This document shows positions 23,195 through 34,030 of a DNA stretch of 64,000 nt, piece by piece. The notes under the pieces were generated by a model, which saw only the letters and a program-made list of their open reading frames with translations, did not search any database and had not been told where the DNA came from. Made by a program: the position numbers and the translations under genes. Origin of the DNA: Chaunax sp. Z400 (lineage: Eukaryota; Chordata; Actinopteri; Lophiiformes; Chaunacidae); contig CM075184.1 of assembly GCA_037577475.1 (NCBI GenBank), positions 30,277,094-30,341,093 of the forward strand. The letters run 5' to 3'. Every line of letters starts with the position of its first letter. Within the stretch, counting starts at the first letter, position 1.

Positions 23195-23799
23195 TAGGTA
23201 GGTGGATAGATAAAGAGATATATAGATCAATAGCTTAAGAGATAGAGATCGATAGAGATAGAACGATAGAGAGATGGAGACAGAAAGAGATAGGGAGATA
23301 GATTGAGATATAGATGGAGATATACTGTAGATAGAGGTAGAGATAGATAGAAATATAGATAGATAGATAGATAAAGAGATAGAGATCGATGGAGATAGAA
23401 TGATAGAGAGATAGATCGAGGTACAGAGACAAAAAGAGAGAGGGAGATAGATTGAGATATAGATGGAGATATACTGTAGATAGAGGTAGAGATAGATAGA
23501 TAGATAAAGAGATAGAGATAGAACGATAGAGAGATAGAGGTACAGAGACAAAAAGAGCGAGGGAGATAGATGGAGAGATAGAGATAGATAGATAGATAGA
23601 TATAAGGTAAAGAGATAAAGATAGAATGATATAGAGATAGAGAGATAGAAGGATAGAGAGATAGAAAGAGAAAAAGATAGAATGATGGAGAGATGGATAG
23701 AGACAGAAAGATAGAGAGATATAGATGAGAGATAGAAAGAGAGAGGTAGAAATATAGATGTATAGATCGAGATAGATAGATCGATATAGATAGATAGAT
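23195..23799. repeat. GATA/GAGATA minisatellite-like array with long-period units
   Basis: About 600 bp consists almost entirely of GATA, GAGATA, GATCGA and GACA variants on the plus strand. A longer period is visible. TATACTGTAGATAGAGG recurs at 23321 and 23470 (149 bp apart), and the ACAGAGACAAAAAGAG segment at about 23423 recurs at about 23542 (119 bp apart). The array therefore grew by duplication of blocks as well as by slippage. The reverse strand is open for long stretches and would encode only Ser/Ile/Tyr/Leu repeats. Confidence 0.95.
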
Positions 23800-25659
23800 T
23801 CATGTGGCTGTACCAATATAATTGCTCTAAATAGAATGTGGGTTTTATGGTTACCACATGTTCCTCTTCTGTGTATTTCTGCTGGACCACTTTCTTTTGT
23901 TGTGCGTCTTGACTTCAGTCCCTCATGTTGTGTTCACTCCACCCCCAGAATTGACAGGAGAGGACAGTCACAGGTGTGTGGCTTAAAACAGTGTTAAATT
24001 AGCCAGACTTTGGTATATGGTGCTGCACAGTGAGGCAGACAGCGTATTTAAGCAGGTTTATCCTGCAGATGGGTGCCAGACGTACATACATTTTTGCCCC
24101 GCGTCTCAGACAATTTCCTCCCCTTATGTCACTGTAAATGCTCACAGAGACACCGCCCCCTGTTTAAAGTTGCAGATATGCTGCAGAAAGAGGAAGGAGC
24201 CTTTTGCCTTCTGGTGCTATGCTAAAAAATTGGAATCTATACACCTGCTGGCGTCTTCCCTCAGGGGGCAGCTCCTGACATGTTGTCTTGATGTATCTTT
24301 TAAATTCACAGCAGCATTCACTGCCTGTACCCTTCTCTTTCCTGGCTTTTTTTCAATTTGCCATCTCGTACATGGATGACAGATCATATTGTGTAGTTGT
24401 CTTCTAAAGCACTCAGAATAAAGCTGTATATGGAATATGAGGATGGGGAGTCACTGTGAATAATGCAAAAAGAAAAGTGCTTTGTCCCAGAAGAAACAGA
24501 AACCCAGTGACGTTCCTCCCCTTTTTGTTACTCACCTCCGTACCCAGAGCCGAGACAGCAGCTGGAGATATCTGGAGCTTCTTTCTCTCTGATCCTCCCA
24601 TCTTGCCGTTGGAGCTGGTAGAGAGGGCCGCCTTGCAGCAGGGCCATATTGACACTGCTGGACCGCCGCGGCCCTTAAAGCCACAACAGGCTATCTGATT
24701 TCCCTCCAAGAGATCCCCGGAGAGCGAGAGCTTCCATTTTTCTTAACTGGTGTATGAGTAAACTGCAGGACCTGGCTGGGAGGTCAAATCAATCTCAGCT
24801 ATTTATTACATAGAAATGTGACACTCCATCTCAAACGCTCCCATCCCAAGTGATTTAGCCCTGTGTCTGCGTTATGTCTGCAGTGTGTGTGCTGATGTGT
24901 GTGTGTGTGTGTTTGTGTGCCACTGAGGTGGAGAGCGCAGCATTTTACGACCATTGTGCCAAATTGTCTTTTTCTCTGTCTTGTCTCTTGTAAACAAAGA
25001 TGGGTTAATATGCTCTTTGAAGACAGTTTTATGTAAAGCTTTTAGCCCTGGTGTATGTATCATATTTACTGTAAGTACACTTCAAACACAAGGGCAGCCT
25101 AATGCAGTGAGAATGAGTAAGAATCGTAGTCATGCACAGGTCAACTCCTGAACTCCGTTCTTAAATATGATCAGTATCTCATGTTAGTTTGGTGCACTTT
25201 GATGCTTGCTCAGGTTATGTCTGTATTAAGTTGTTCAGACAGTGCAGGAAAATAGGACAGTGACACAGTCATTAGCCCCTAAAGGGAGAGGCAATCCTGT
25301 TCCTGTGGGAAGCAGAGCTCTGTTTACTGCGTGACAATGTGATATTGTGCGGCTCATGCTGTCTTAATTGGAAACAGTCTTACCCCACAAAAGGTGCATA
25401 AGACCCCTGATTTTGTGAAGCAATCTCACCCCTCCCCTTCGCCACCCCCATCCTACCCTACCCCTCCTTCCCTCTGAAGAGCAGCAAAAAAAAAAAACAA
25501 CCCTTAAGCATTTCCTTAATCCTCCGGAAGATCATGCGATCCCACTAAATATGGTACCTGTGGACAAACAATGGATTTTTCCATAATAATAAGTTAAAGA
25601 TTCCGTTTTGAGTGGCTAATAGATGGATGGGCCCAGGCATGAGCAGATACACAGAGAAG
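23800..25659. other. Non-coding sequence with a TG repeat
   Basis: No supported exon. The open frames at 24017-24379 and 24413-24709 lack domains; the second overlaps a frame on the other strand. A TG microsatellite lies at 24896-24919. A G/C-balanced stretch at 24560-24700 and a C-rich stretch at 25420-25480 are the only compositional changes. Confidence 0.5.
24896..24919. repeat. (TG)n microsatellite
   Basis: About eight TG units are followed by TTGTGTG. Short and slightly interrupted. Confidence 0.85.
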
Positions 25660-26070
25660 CTTCCTTTTGATCAGCAGCATAGGGTTAATCCATGGTAAGA
25701 AATAATGGAGTATTTGGGGGGAGGAGCGAGAGCGGTATTGAGCTGGGGCTGAATTTACAGCTGAGAGGGCTCAGTAAAAGGATGATTTTTAGAGCCTCTC
25801 GCTGCGTATTGAAGAGAAGACTGTCTGACAAGTCATCAATGAGCCCCAGCGCTGTACTAAACTAATGAAAGCTGCATTTGATCTTCTTCGAAGAGGTTCA
25901 ATACCACTCCTGCTATTATTTAAGTCCTCAGCCTCACTCAGACCTGTTTTCAGATCCACAGAAATCATTAAATTGCACAGTGAGGTAAACTGTGTTTGTA
26001 AGTATTGGATGAGGAGGAAATATCTAAACTGCTTATAATGTATCCCTGTTGATTGCATTCAATAGACGCC
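25660..26070. promoter_or_regulatory. Candidate conserved non-coding element
   Basis: The block contains TTTTGATCAGCAGC, GGTTAATCCATGG (a TAATCC bicoid-class site), CTAAACTAATGAAAGCTGC, TGCTATTATTTAAG and GAAATCATTAAATTGC. It is complex in base order and free of simple repeats. The minus-strand open frame at 25789-26058 has no domain. Read as a likely enhancer on pattern alone. Confidence 0.28.
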
Positions 26071-27167
26071 TCCTGGCTTGTTTAGTGCCTGTTTTCTGCT
26101 AGTCTCAGGTCAATTAACAGGAACATCTGTGTACTGGAGTCATTTATATTTCATTTACAATTTTTATACATGCAAACAGACAGATTTGTTAAGCACTTAG
26201 ACTTTCTGATTATTGCTTTGTTTCATCATCGTGTGGTCCAAACACTTAATTTCTAATGGGCTTGAATGTGAGCTAGTCTATATGACAACACTATAATCAA
26301 CTCCTCTGGTTTCAGAGGAGGGCACCTGAAAGTCAAACTGCTGCAACCAAACATCAAATCTTATCTCCTGCTCAAAGATCTAACGAAAACATTGGAGCGA
26401 TATTATTTTCTCATCAAGACAAAATAAAAATAAAGCCTGGTTGTTGAATTTATATTCACGTTCAGCTTTTAAGGGCCATCCCGACCGCACTTGAGAGGCA
26501 AGCAGGATGAAAGATTTGGTCTGAGTCTGTGCCAAGGAACAGGGCATGCGTCATCTGCGAACATCAATGATGGGGCTGCACCACAAGCAAAACAGCCCAT
26601 CCTTGCACTTGAACTGCAGTGATTCAAGGTTATGTTAACTGAAACATGTTGAAGTAATAATATAAACACTGTGATAAACCAGCAGTTTGGAGGATTTCAG
26701 TAATAAATCTGGCCAGAGGAGGCCTGACTGAAATTTGTGATGACATCAAGTGGTTGTTAGTATAAAAGTCTCCCATTATGCATCTGTTCAGCATCTATGC
26801 AGCGTTCTTCCTGCTGCGGCTTACATGGTATGTTTTTACTGAATGTTGTAAATAAATAAATAAAAATCAATATTGTAGGTTCATCATAATGCGCCCACTC
26901 TTTGCCCAGATTTAAGTCTCCTCATTTCTACCCGTAGAAGTGTCACTGCAAAACAAAAAACAAAACATTTTATTTCAGAAAATATAATCATAATAACAAT
27001 ATATTTTTTACACAAATTCAGAAATAGTATAGAAATCCATAGCCGTGTTAAAGTGCTCAAAAATATCATTCCACCAGCTGATCAGCACAATGAAGAACCA
27101 ATCAGGTCTGCCTCAAAGATCTATTGCAGTCATTTTAGAGTCCACAGTTCCGTCTAATACCTCCAAA
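26071..27167. other. Non-coding, nothing recognised
   Basis: AT-rich, with a short AAAT repeat near 26848-26863. The small minus-strand frames at 26469-26669 and 26884-27069 show no family resemblance. Confidence 0.55.
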
Positions 27168-27410
27168 CAATAGTCCCTTTCTCACAGCCTTTTAAAGGCT
27201 GGTCTGGCGCACCTTTATTCTGCCCCACCAATCTGTATAAATGCAATGAAGGCGTAAGGTGGGCTCTGTGTTATTCCGTCCTCTGTGATGGCAGCAGAGG
27301 TAGCAATAGCGCCGAATCGGGTATCTGTATATCTGCGATGCGGAAAGGTTGGGCAGGGGTGTGGCCCAAACCGGAAAACTTAAAAAGCAGCTATTAGCAG
27401 GTAGCATCTA
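27168..27410 (+). repeat. Dispersed repeat family, copy A
   Basis: This segment is homologous to 42749-43016 in inverted orientation. Shared blocks in the same order include CTGTATAAAYGCWATGAAGG, GCAGCAGAGGTAG, GAAAGG followed by CAGGGGTGTG, and an AAGCAGCTA-TAGCAG end. Near the left edge TCACAGCCTTTTAAAGGCTG is a small palindrome. No long frame crosses it. Two diverged copies in 64 kb indicate a transposed element, probably a deleted DNA transposon. I do not recognise the family by name, and orientation is arbitrary. Confidence 0.7.
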
Positions 27411-29119
27411 AGTCAAAGGAAGAAGAAAATTAACTGAAAATGTCTTCAGATTGGGGCGACAGAGCGAGAACTAGACCACGACATTTGTTACCGAACTTTT
27501 ACTCTTAGTTTATGACAGCTAACAAAGTTTATCAGGCGACACAGACTGCCAGCACATCGACACATACATTAGAAGACAAATTTAATGGTTCATCCGAGAA
27601 TTTCACTCCCGTCGTGCAACTTTTGTAAACTGCATGTTTTATCAACTGCACCATTTTTAATGAACTTCTTTAAGTGAAAATCTTGCCACACACTCCATTT
27701 TGCTAAAATGCTTGGCAAGATGTGTGTTGCTGTTTTGATGCACAACTGCATGGCTTTCGAGGCAAAGATGGAAGTATGTTTAATGAAGTTTTCCGAATGT
27801 GCTGTTTTCGTGAAACATAACACAATACATATTGATTGGTACAATGTATTGTTAGACCTTTTCAAGCCAAACCAAATCCGAGCAAAAAAAGACTGAAAAT
27901 GTGAATTTTTATTACAATCAAATAAAAGTTCAAATCATTTTTTTTGTTTGTTTTTTTGGTGTCACCTCATCCAAACAAGACAAAGACAAACCATTTGTTA
28001 AAAGCCCAGCCCATCACTAATCTGAAGATGTGTTGAGTAGGTTGAAAGATTATAAGAGAAAGAAAGATTATAAAATGTTATGAGAGAAAAGAAGGAGTGG
28101 AGAGAGGCAGAGAGAAGAATATGGGAAAGAGGGAAGTCGGGCTGAATTCACCAGGCAGAGAGAGGGTAATAGGGTAATATAGAGTACAGCGAGAGAGAGA
28201 GAGAGAGATGCTTGGTAGACGGGACGGCCTGCTAATCCTCATATATATTCCCCTAATTAATCCTGATTACCACTTTTTAATCAGCTTGCTCAGGTTGTTC
28301 TGGTATAAAGTGACACTTCCTAATGAATTAAACCTGCAATTTACAATTGGTGCACTATTCCCTCTGTTTTATTTTTTGTTTTTTTTTCCTCGGCCTCCCT
28401 TATTGGTCCCGTGTGGGAGCCTCCTGTCTGTCAGTGGCGTGTGGTCTCACTCCACACTAGTTAACTGCTAAATGCTTGGGTCACACCTGCGCCCTTTTAT
28501 GGGGTCTGGCAAATCATTGGGGTTAGTGTTGTGAAGGGAGTGATCAGTTAAGTCGCCTCTGCTGTTAAGGCCATGCACGACCCATTTATATTTGAGAGAG
28601 GCTGGAGTATATGGGCGTATGGTCTCGGACATATGAAACATATGAAAGCTTGCTGCTTCATGTTTGAGTCCCCACCGAGGACAATAAGATCCCATAAAAA
28701 TGTCCCAGACTCTTACTTTGCTGCTGGTCAAAATCATAATGTGATCAACTCTGACCCCTTGGTCAGTCTAGTGTCTAATCCAATGAAATGCGTTTAGGTG
28801 CAGAAACGGTAAACAGATAGATTGCTGACCCTGCCTTTACTTCCGGATCAGCAGTGCCCTGTGGCCAAGCAGTTTTGAGACCACAGCAGTAATGAACTCT
28901 GTCCCCCTGTGGTCGGGCCCTCTGCCTCCCTCATTTGACTGGGTTCACCCCTGGTAGATGGGATCCTGTGAAGCAGTGATTGTTTCCACGATTAGGTGGG
29001 GAAAAGTAGGGGAGCCATGCTGGTGGATCTCTACCTTGGATTCCCTCCCTCAACAGAGCCCTGGCTGAAAAACAATAGCCAGCTGTCACTTGCCAGCTGA
29101 TGTGCCTTTGATCAGCCAA
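27411..29119. other. Non-coding sequence with a purine-rich patch
   Basis: Positions about 28040-28208 are strongly purine-rich on the plus strand and end in a GA run (about 28190-28207). The block at 28480-28800 is more complex, with moderate motif content. Open frames at 27590-27896, 28208-28471 and 28468-28797 carry no domain. Confidence 0.5.
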
Positions 29120-29310
29120 ATGAAGGCTCCTGGCATTTCTTATGGAGTGGAGATTGCTTATCGATCTATATAAAAATATTCATGCTAATCCCGGCCAGCA
29201 GAGACTATTTTCAAGCCGGGTTAGCAATCAGAGCTGCCGTCCTGTCTAGAGCAATTCGCTGAGCTGGGAAGTCTAATCAGCTCAGGGTTCTACAGTCAAA
29301 TGCACTTTGC
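29120..29310. promoter_or_regulatory. Candidate conserved non-coding element with hairpin of TAATCC type
   Basis: The sequence holds GATTGCTTATCGATC, an AATATTCATGCTAATCCCGG block and GTCTAATCAGCTCAGGG. At 29184-29225 GCTAATCCCGGC pairs with GCCGGGTTAGC across a 19-base spacer, with one unpaired T. The left arm contains TAATCC and the right arm, on the minus strand, TAACCC, so the arms may be paired bicoid-class (OTX/PITX-like) homeodomain sites and not an RNA stem. This remains inference. Confidence 0.33.
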
Positions 29311-30659
29311 TGTTTAAATTTGGACCCCTGACATTGATGGAGGAGTCCAGAGAAAGGTGTTGACAAACCAAATTGTTTGTTCCAGCACTATTTTGCCAGA
29401 GATCAAGTCCAGAGTAATGCGCAGTGAATTTGTTCATTACCAGCAGGGGTTGGAGAAGAGAAGGCTGAGATTTTACCCGCTCTCCACTGCAGGAGGACTA
29501 GTGCTTCACTGTTGGGCGAATGAATGCATGTGTTTGTGGTGGGTGTGTGTGTATAGCTGCGGGGGATTTGTAACCATATGTGTGTATTGTTTTGTGGGGG
29601 ATGTGGTTGTGACCGTGGTTTTAGGGTGACTATGACGGTGCTCAAGGTTCAGGTTGAAGAGGAAGGCAAATCAAGGAGGCTGACAGCTTTTGAGGACGTG
29701 GACCAGTTTGTATTTGTATGGCTTTTGAGATCCTCATCCACATGACTGAAGTATAGACTTGTCTTTTTACACTTGCTCAACCTGTCAAAACCCTGAATAG
29801 TACTGTAGCTACACTTGAATGACATATTAAATGCAAAATTAAAAAAACAATGAATTAAAATGAAGCCAAGCAACCTGATACAAGGAAGATAATATTAGTA
29901 ATAGAATGTGCTTTTCTAGATTTAAATATTACCTTATTTAGTATCTTGATGTATAACATCCATTTTTATATTTTCATAATAAGACATATTGAATTTCAAA
30001 CCTTTAAGTGGAACCTTTGAGTCTTCTGCAGGGTGACTCTATGGCTTCCTTGATCACACGTTATGTTTCCTTACTTCCTCTGGCAGAAGCCCCTCCTCTG
30101 TCCAGTGATGCAGGGAATTCTAAATCTGTCCTGATATGTTAATACTGTCATGCAATTATTGTGCAAAGAAATCTGTGAAGAAAAAGCATTGCCAGAATGG
30201 AGAGATTATCCTGCTGGAGGGTTGAAGGGCTTATGTCTTGCCATATGGCCCAGATTGTAATGTGCAGTGTCCTGCTTCAGGGTCAATCATACATCAAGTA
30301 TTAGTGTCAGGTGGGGATTAATGCTTAATGTTCCTTCACCTCCGACATAGCGCACTGTACTCTACCTGGCTCCGGTTACTGCTGTGCCATGATTGATTTC
30401 TCCTGTTAAAAGGTTTTCTCTCATGAAGACAGCTTCATATTTGTGAAAATCAAACGAGCAAAACGGCACAAATGTAAAGAGAATTGATGTCAAAAAGGAG
30501 AAAATAATAATAATAATAATATATTTAGGTGCAAACAACACTGCTCCTCTTCGTCTATCACCTGGTTAGCAGCCTGTCACTTATAAAAATAAAAAAAAGT
30601 CTTCCTGTTTGTGTTGCTGTTGCAGCAGAAACCACTGATTAGTGAGATTATTGCTATTG
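29311..30659. other. Non-coding sequence
   Basis: G/T-rich between 29520 and 29630, otherwise AT-rich. A short ATA/ATAATA repeat sits at about 30505-30524. The open frames at 29357-29645 on the two strands reflect the GT-rich composition. Confidence 0.5.
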
Positions 30660-31200
30660 TTGACTGATGCGGGGCCATACATTCTCACAGAGGGTGATTT
30701 AACCCACACTTAAAGCATAATGCTCAGCTTGTACAAACTGGAGCCAAGGATGCGTCTGTGTGCATAATCAAGATTTACGCCTCAGCTTCCGCGCTGATAT
30801 TCGGTGTTATATGGATTGTTATTATTTATCCAATATAGCATACTGATATGCAAGCCAAAAACGGAGCTGTAATTTGATGCAGTAGAGCACATTATACATA
30901 ACCGTATATTATTTGATCACTGCTGCTGTTAAAAGCATCTTAGTTTTTCCTGAAAGCATTTCTCTGTCACTTCATAAGGAATGTGTATACAGTATTTCTG
31001 CGGGATAGTAATTGCTACGGATCTTGCAGTTTGCATTAAATGGCCCAGTGTTCCCAGCCAGCCTTTGTCCTGGTAGAGTGTTAAGTCAAGTCTTGGATAT
31101 GGCATTAACCTAAATGAGGATGCAGGTAATTAACCTCATAATCCCGTTTTGGCTGATTAGAATTGATAAGTTCTCGCTTAGTGCCCCTCCATATGAATCC
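30660..31200. promoter_or_regulatory. Candidate conserved non-coding element cluster
   Basis: Motif-dense complex sequence: GTGCATAATCAAGATTTACG, GATTGTTATTATTTATCC, ATTTGATGCAGTAG, then GCAGGTAATTAACCTCATAA and GCTGATTAGAATTGATAAG near 31124-31170. TAATTAA, ATAATCA and TTATTTAT motifs are concentrated in two clumps (30755-30910, 31100-31170). No repeat family and no exon are seen. Enhancer identity is inference. Confidence 0.33.
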
Positions 31201-31899
31201 TCTCAGAACAAAGTGGCAAACACAAATGTCAAGGGGGCTGAAACAGGTTGTGTATTGTAACCTAGAGAAATGTGGTGATGGAAAGTGTGTGTGCTATGGG
31301 AAGGGTGTGACATGGCAATGTGAGATGTTTCCGTGTGCATGTGCGTCCTTGTGTGAGGTTCACATATGTCAGACGGCAGGATGTAAGGTGCGGGTGTCGC
31401 CAGGCTTTGGTGCTGCCTGTCACCTTGTGAATAAACAGCAGTTGTTCGTTGGGGAAGGCGGGACTGATTCATGTGAGATTGGCGGAACATGGCAGATGGA
31501 TGTACTTTTTCATATGTGTAAATAGTCTCAGCTAGCTATTAACATACCTCCGTGCAGATGGCAAACTGTAATAAAGTACAGGCGATAAAACAAGCCTCCT
31601 CGTCGATGGCTGACGCCCAGCCGATGTTTGTTCATTTTTACATACAGTGCAATATGTTCTGTAGCACAAGGGCACAATAACTAGTGGGGATATTTAGGAG
31701 TGCTTGTTGTTCCTGAATAGTAAACAGTTTTAATGCTGCAGTAAAAGCAGTTTGATCTGGTTTGGCTTCACATACCAGAAGTTAAAAACTAAATTTTGTA
31801 TTCTCACTACACTTACTTATTTTACATCATGCATTTGTATGGACACAACCCCTACACATATTTTCCTGCTTTAATTGACACTCAACCATGAGTTTGGGT
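31201..31899. other. Non-coding, nothing recognised
   Basis: G/T-rich from 31265 to 31480, then AT-rich. Overlapping frames on both strands at 31163-31525 are Cys- or His-rich by composition and have no domain. Confidence 0.5.
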
Positions 31900-32640
31900 T
31901 TGTGTTTACTGATGTGAATAGAATGCCAGAGCTAGCCGGTGTTGGCGCAGCAGCAGAAGTGGTTACATGTTGGTTTCTGGACTGGTGTTAGCTGACGTCG
32001 GAGCCGCTCTGGCCCACAGCTGTCTCCCCTCCAACTAGATGATCTGCTCCTTCCTGACTCCAGAGACCAGAGGAAGAGGCTGAAAACCCCAGACAGAGAG
32101 TGAGAGTGGCAGAGACAGACGCTAGATGGGTAGAAAGGGGTGGAGAAACAGTGGAGGGGGAGTGTGAGTCAGAGCAACAAAAAAAAAAAAAAAAAAAAAT
32201 TGTGGGTGCATCATGTCAGCATCCAGATGCATCATAACCACTCGCCGCAGCAATGTGTGTGTTTGTGGAGAGATGTGCATGTGTTTGTGGAGCCCAAGGA
32301 CTTGTCGTCTGTCTGCTGCCGGTTGTGGCAGCCAGCTGTCAGGGGAGCTCAGGGAGAGAGAGGAGGCCAGGTGAAAGGAGGGCCAGCGGCAGACGGGAAC
32401 TGGAGCCAGCGCTCGCTCACTCCAAATGAATGGTGACAAGAGCGCAAGAGCCATTGATCCACTGGTCAAAGCAACCCTAAGGCTGCAACCTAATGTGCTG
32501 AAAAAAGAAACATCAGCCCCTGTTGGGGCTCTGGGAGGGAGACAATCCTCATCAGATGGAACACACAGTCCACACAACACGGAGATCTGTAGACAGAGGT
32601 GGTGGAGGGAGTCATTCAATACAGTCACACCCATTATGGA
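31900..32640. other. GC-richer island, possible cryptic promoter or exon region
   Basis: This is one of the few sizeable stretches that is visibly richer in G and C than the rest, with CpG-containing words such as GTTGGCGCAGCAGC, GCTGACGTCGGAGCCGC and CCAGCGCTCGCTC. It is interrupted by a 21-base A run at 32179-32199. Both strands have open frames (32122-32649 minus; 32140-32436 and 32426-32653 plus) but none shows a domain, and the A run would encode poly-Lys or poly-Phe. A non-coding first exon, a promoter or neutral GC-rich DNA are all possible. Confidence 0.3.
32179..32199. repeat. Poly-A run (21)
   Basis: A run of 21 A follows AGAGC-AAC. It could be the tail of an unrecognised retroposed segment on the plus strand, but no family resemblance is seen upstream. 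Confidence 0.9.
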
Positions 32641-32929
32641 CAGCAGCATATGAAGAATTGCATTTTGACATGCTGTGTAAATGCTGAATAATTATATCTG
32701 AGTAATAAAGTTCACATTAAAATAAAATTTTTGGATTTGATCAAATTGTTGATTTTTTCTTCTTTTTCTTATCAACATGTAATATTGTTAAAATATTGTT
32801 GCAGCCTACAGATAAAGCAGCTCACACACACTTTTCAAACAATACATGTATAACAGCTCCTCAACCAATAAGTCTCCCACTGTTTCTAATAGCTCACTGA
32901 TAGCATTTGAGGTGAAACGTATACCGGGG

Positions 32930-33480
32930 GTTCATCACACATGTCTCTGACTTATAACCATTTCCTAAGAATTTCCAGATATGTTGTTTGAATAATGCCT
33001 CAGAGCTATAGTACATGTGTTAGAAATTAACAAGCAAATATGCGCTGAGAATGCATGTAAACTGCAACGGGGGGAAGTAAACGAAGACACTTTGCAAACG
33101 GCACGCAAGCATAAACATTACATTACCACAGCAACGTTCGATAGGTGTAATCACTACGCATCAGCGGGATAATTACCTGCTGTGGTCTTCCTGTTTCTGC
33201 ACCATGCATTTGTCATGGAGCAAAAATTACATGAATATAAAACATTCCGGAGAATTAGTTTTCAGCCAGAGCACGTTAACATTTATCAGTCCGTTTTTGA
33301 ATATTGAGTCTTCTCCTAATTGCTTTGATATGGGTCTCGCATGGTGCCGTGACACTTGATTGGCCGGTGTAACCTGAGCCAGGCAGCAGGGTCGCGCCGA
33401 GCTCATTGATTGGTGATGTAGGCTGGGGGAGATGATTGATTGATTGAGGTTAGTTAGGTGACAAAGAATGCAATGCCTAG
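32930..33480. promoter_or_regulatory. Candidate conserved non-coding element cluster
   Basis: Notable words are AGCAAATATGCGCTGAG, GAATGCATGTAAACTGC, GCGGGATAATTACCTGC, CTCCTAATTGCTTTG and CTCATTGATTGGTGATG followed by a GATTGATTGATTG run. The composition is balanced, and CpG (CGTTCGATAGG, GGTCGCGCCGAGC) is retained. Octamer-, FOX- and NF-Y/PBX-like motifs within 500 bp suggest an enhancer. No exon is seen. Confidence 0.33.
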
Positions 33481-33564
33481 CCCATCAAGGTGCAGCTCTG
33501 TCAGTAACAATAACCCCTGATTGCCTCTGCTCCCTCCCCACCTCTCCTACTCGTCTCACACAGT

Positions 33565-33575
33565 CCCCCCCCCCC
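33565..33575. repeat. Poly-C run (11)
   Basis: Eleven C residues in a pyrimidine-rich context just upstream of a TA/CATATA repeat. Confidence 0.9.
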
Positions 33576-33610
33576 GTCCACCTCTCCTCCTTTGGGAATA
33601 TGCAAGACAG

Positions 33611-33612
<2 letters not shown>

Positions 33613-33678
<66 letters not shown>
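33613..33678. repeat. Compound (AT)n-(ACATAT)n microsatellite
   Basis: About sixteen AT units pass into a run of six-base CATATA units. The frames that read through it on either strand encode only Ile/Tyr or Ile/Cys/His repeats. Confidence 0.95.
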
Positions 33679-33829
33679 GCACAAACACACATACAAAAGA
33701 TGTATATTAAAAATAAGATGACCTCCACTCTGGTGAAAAGCACTGTCTTACATAACAAGACACCTGCTTGTGTGTTTGTGCATGCATGTGTGTGAGTACT
33801 GTTGCCCTGCACACAATGTTCAGAGCAGA

Positions 33830-34030
33830 GCAGCCAATGGCCCGGGGCTTCTCACGCATATTATTCATATTACTGTTGATTCTAAAAAATTAGTCGCCAG
33901 GATATCCCTTTGAGATTGCAGAGATTATCTCGCTAAACTTCAAATACTTCCCAGGCTGAGTTAGAGCACCACACAGCATCCATTAGCTGGCGAACTTTGT
34001 TTCAGGGCATCAATCAGATGGTGTTTTACG
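33830..34030. promoter_or_regulatory. Candidate conserved non-coding element
   Basis: A compact complex block with CACGCATATTATTCATATTA, CTAAAAAATTAGTCGCC, GAGATTATCTCGC and GCATCAATCAGATGG. AGATTATCT is a GATA-type palindrome (GAGATTATCTC is a perfect inverted repeat about its centre). No repeat family is seen. Confidence 0.3.

Noticed and set aside
23129..23890. Minus-strand frame of 253 residues, rich in Ser, Ile, Tyr and Leu
   Set aside because: It is the translation of the GATA/GAGATA array; the residue pattern follows the tetranucleotide repeat and a second overlapping frame shows the same thing.
32122..32649. Minus-strand frame of 175 residues, the longest outside simple repeats
   Set aside because: It includes a poly-Phe run from the 21-base A run and is Ser/Leu/Pro-rich by composition; the plus strand is open over much of the same interval and no domain is visible.
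33468..33812. Several Ile/Tyr-rich frames
   Set aside because: They read through the (AT)n-(ACATAT)n microsatellite.
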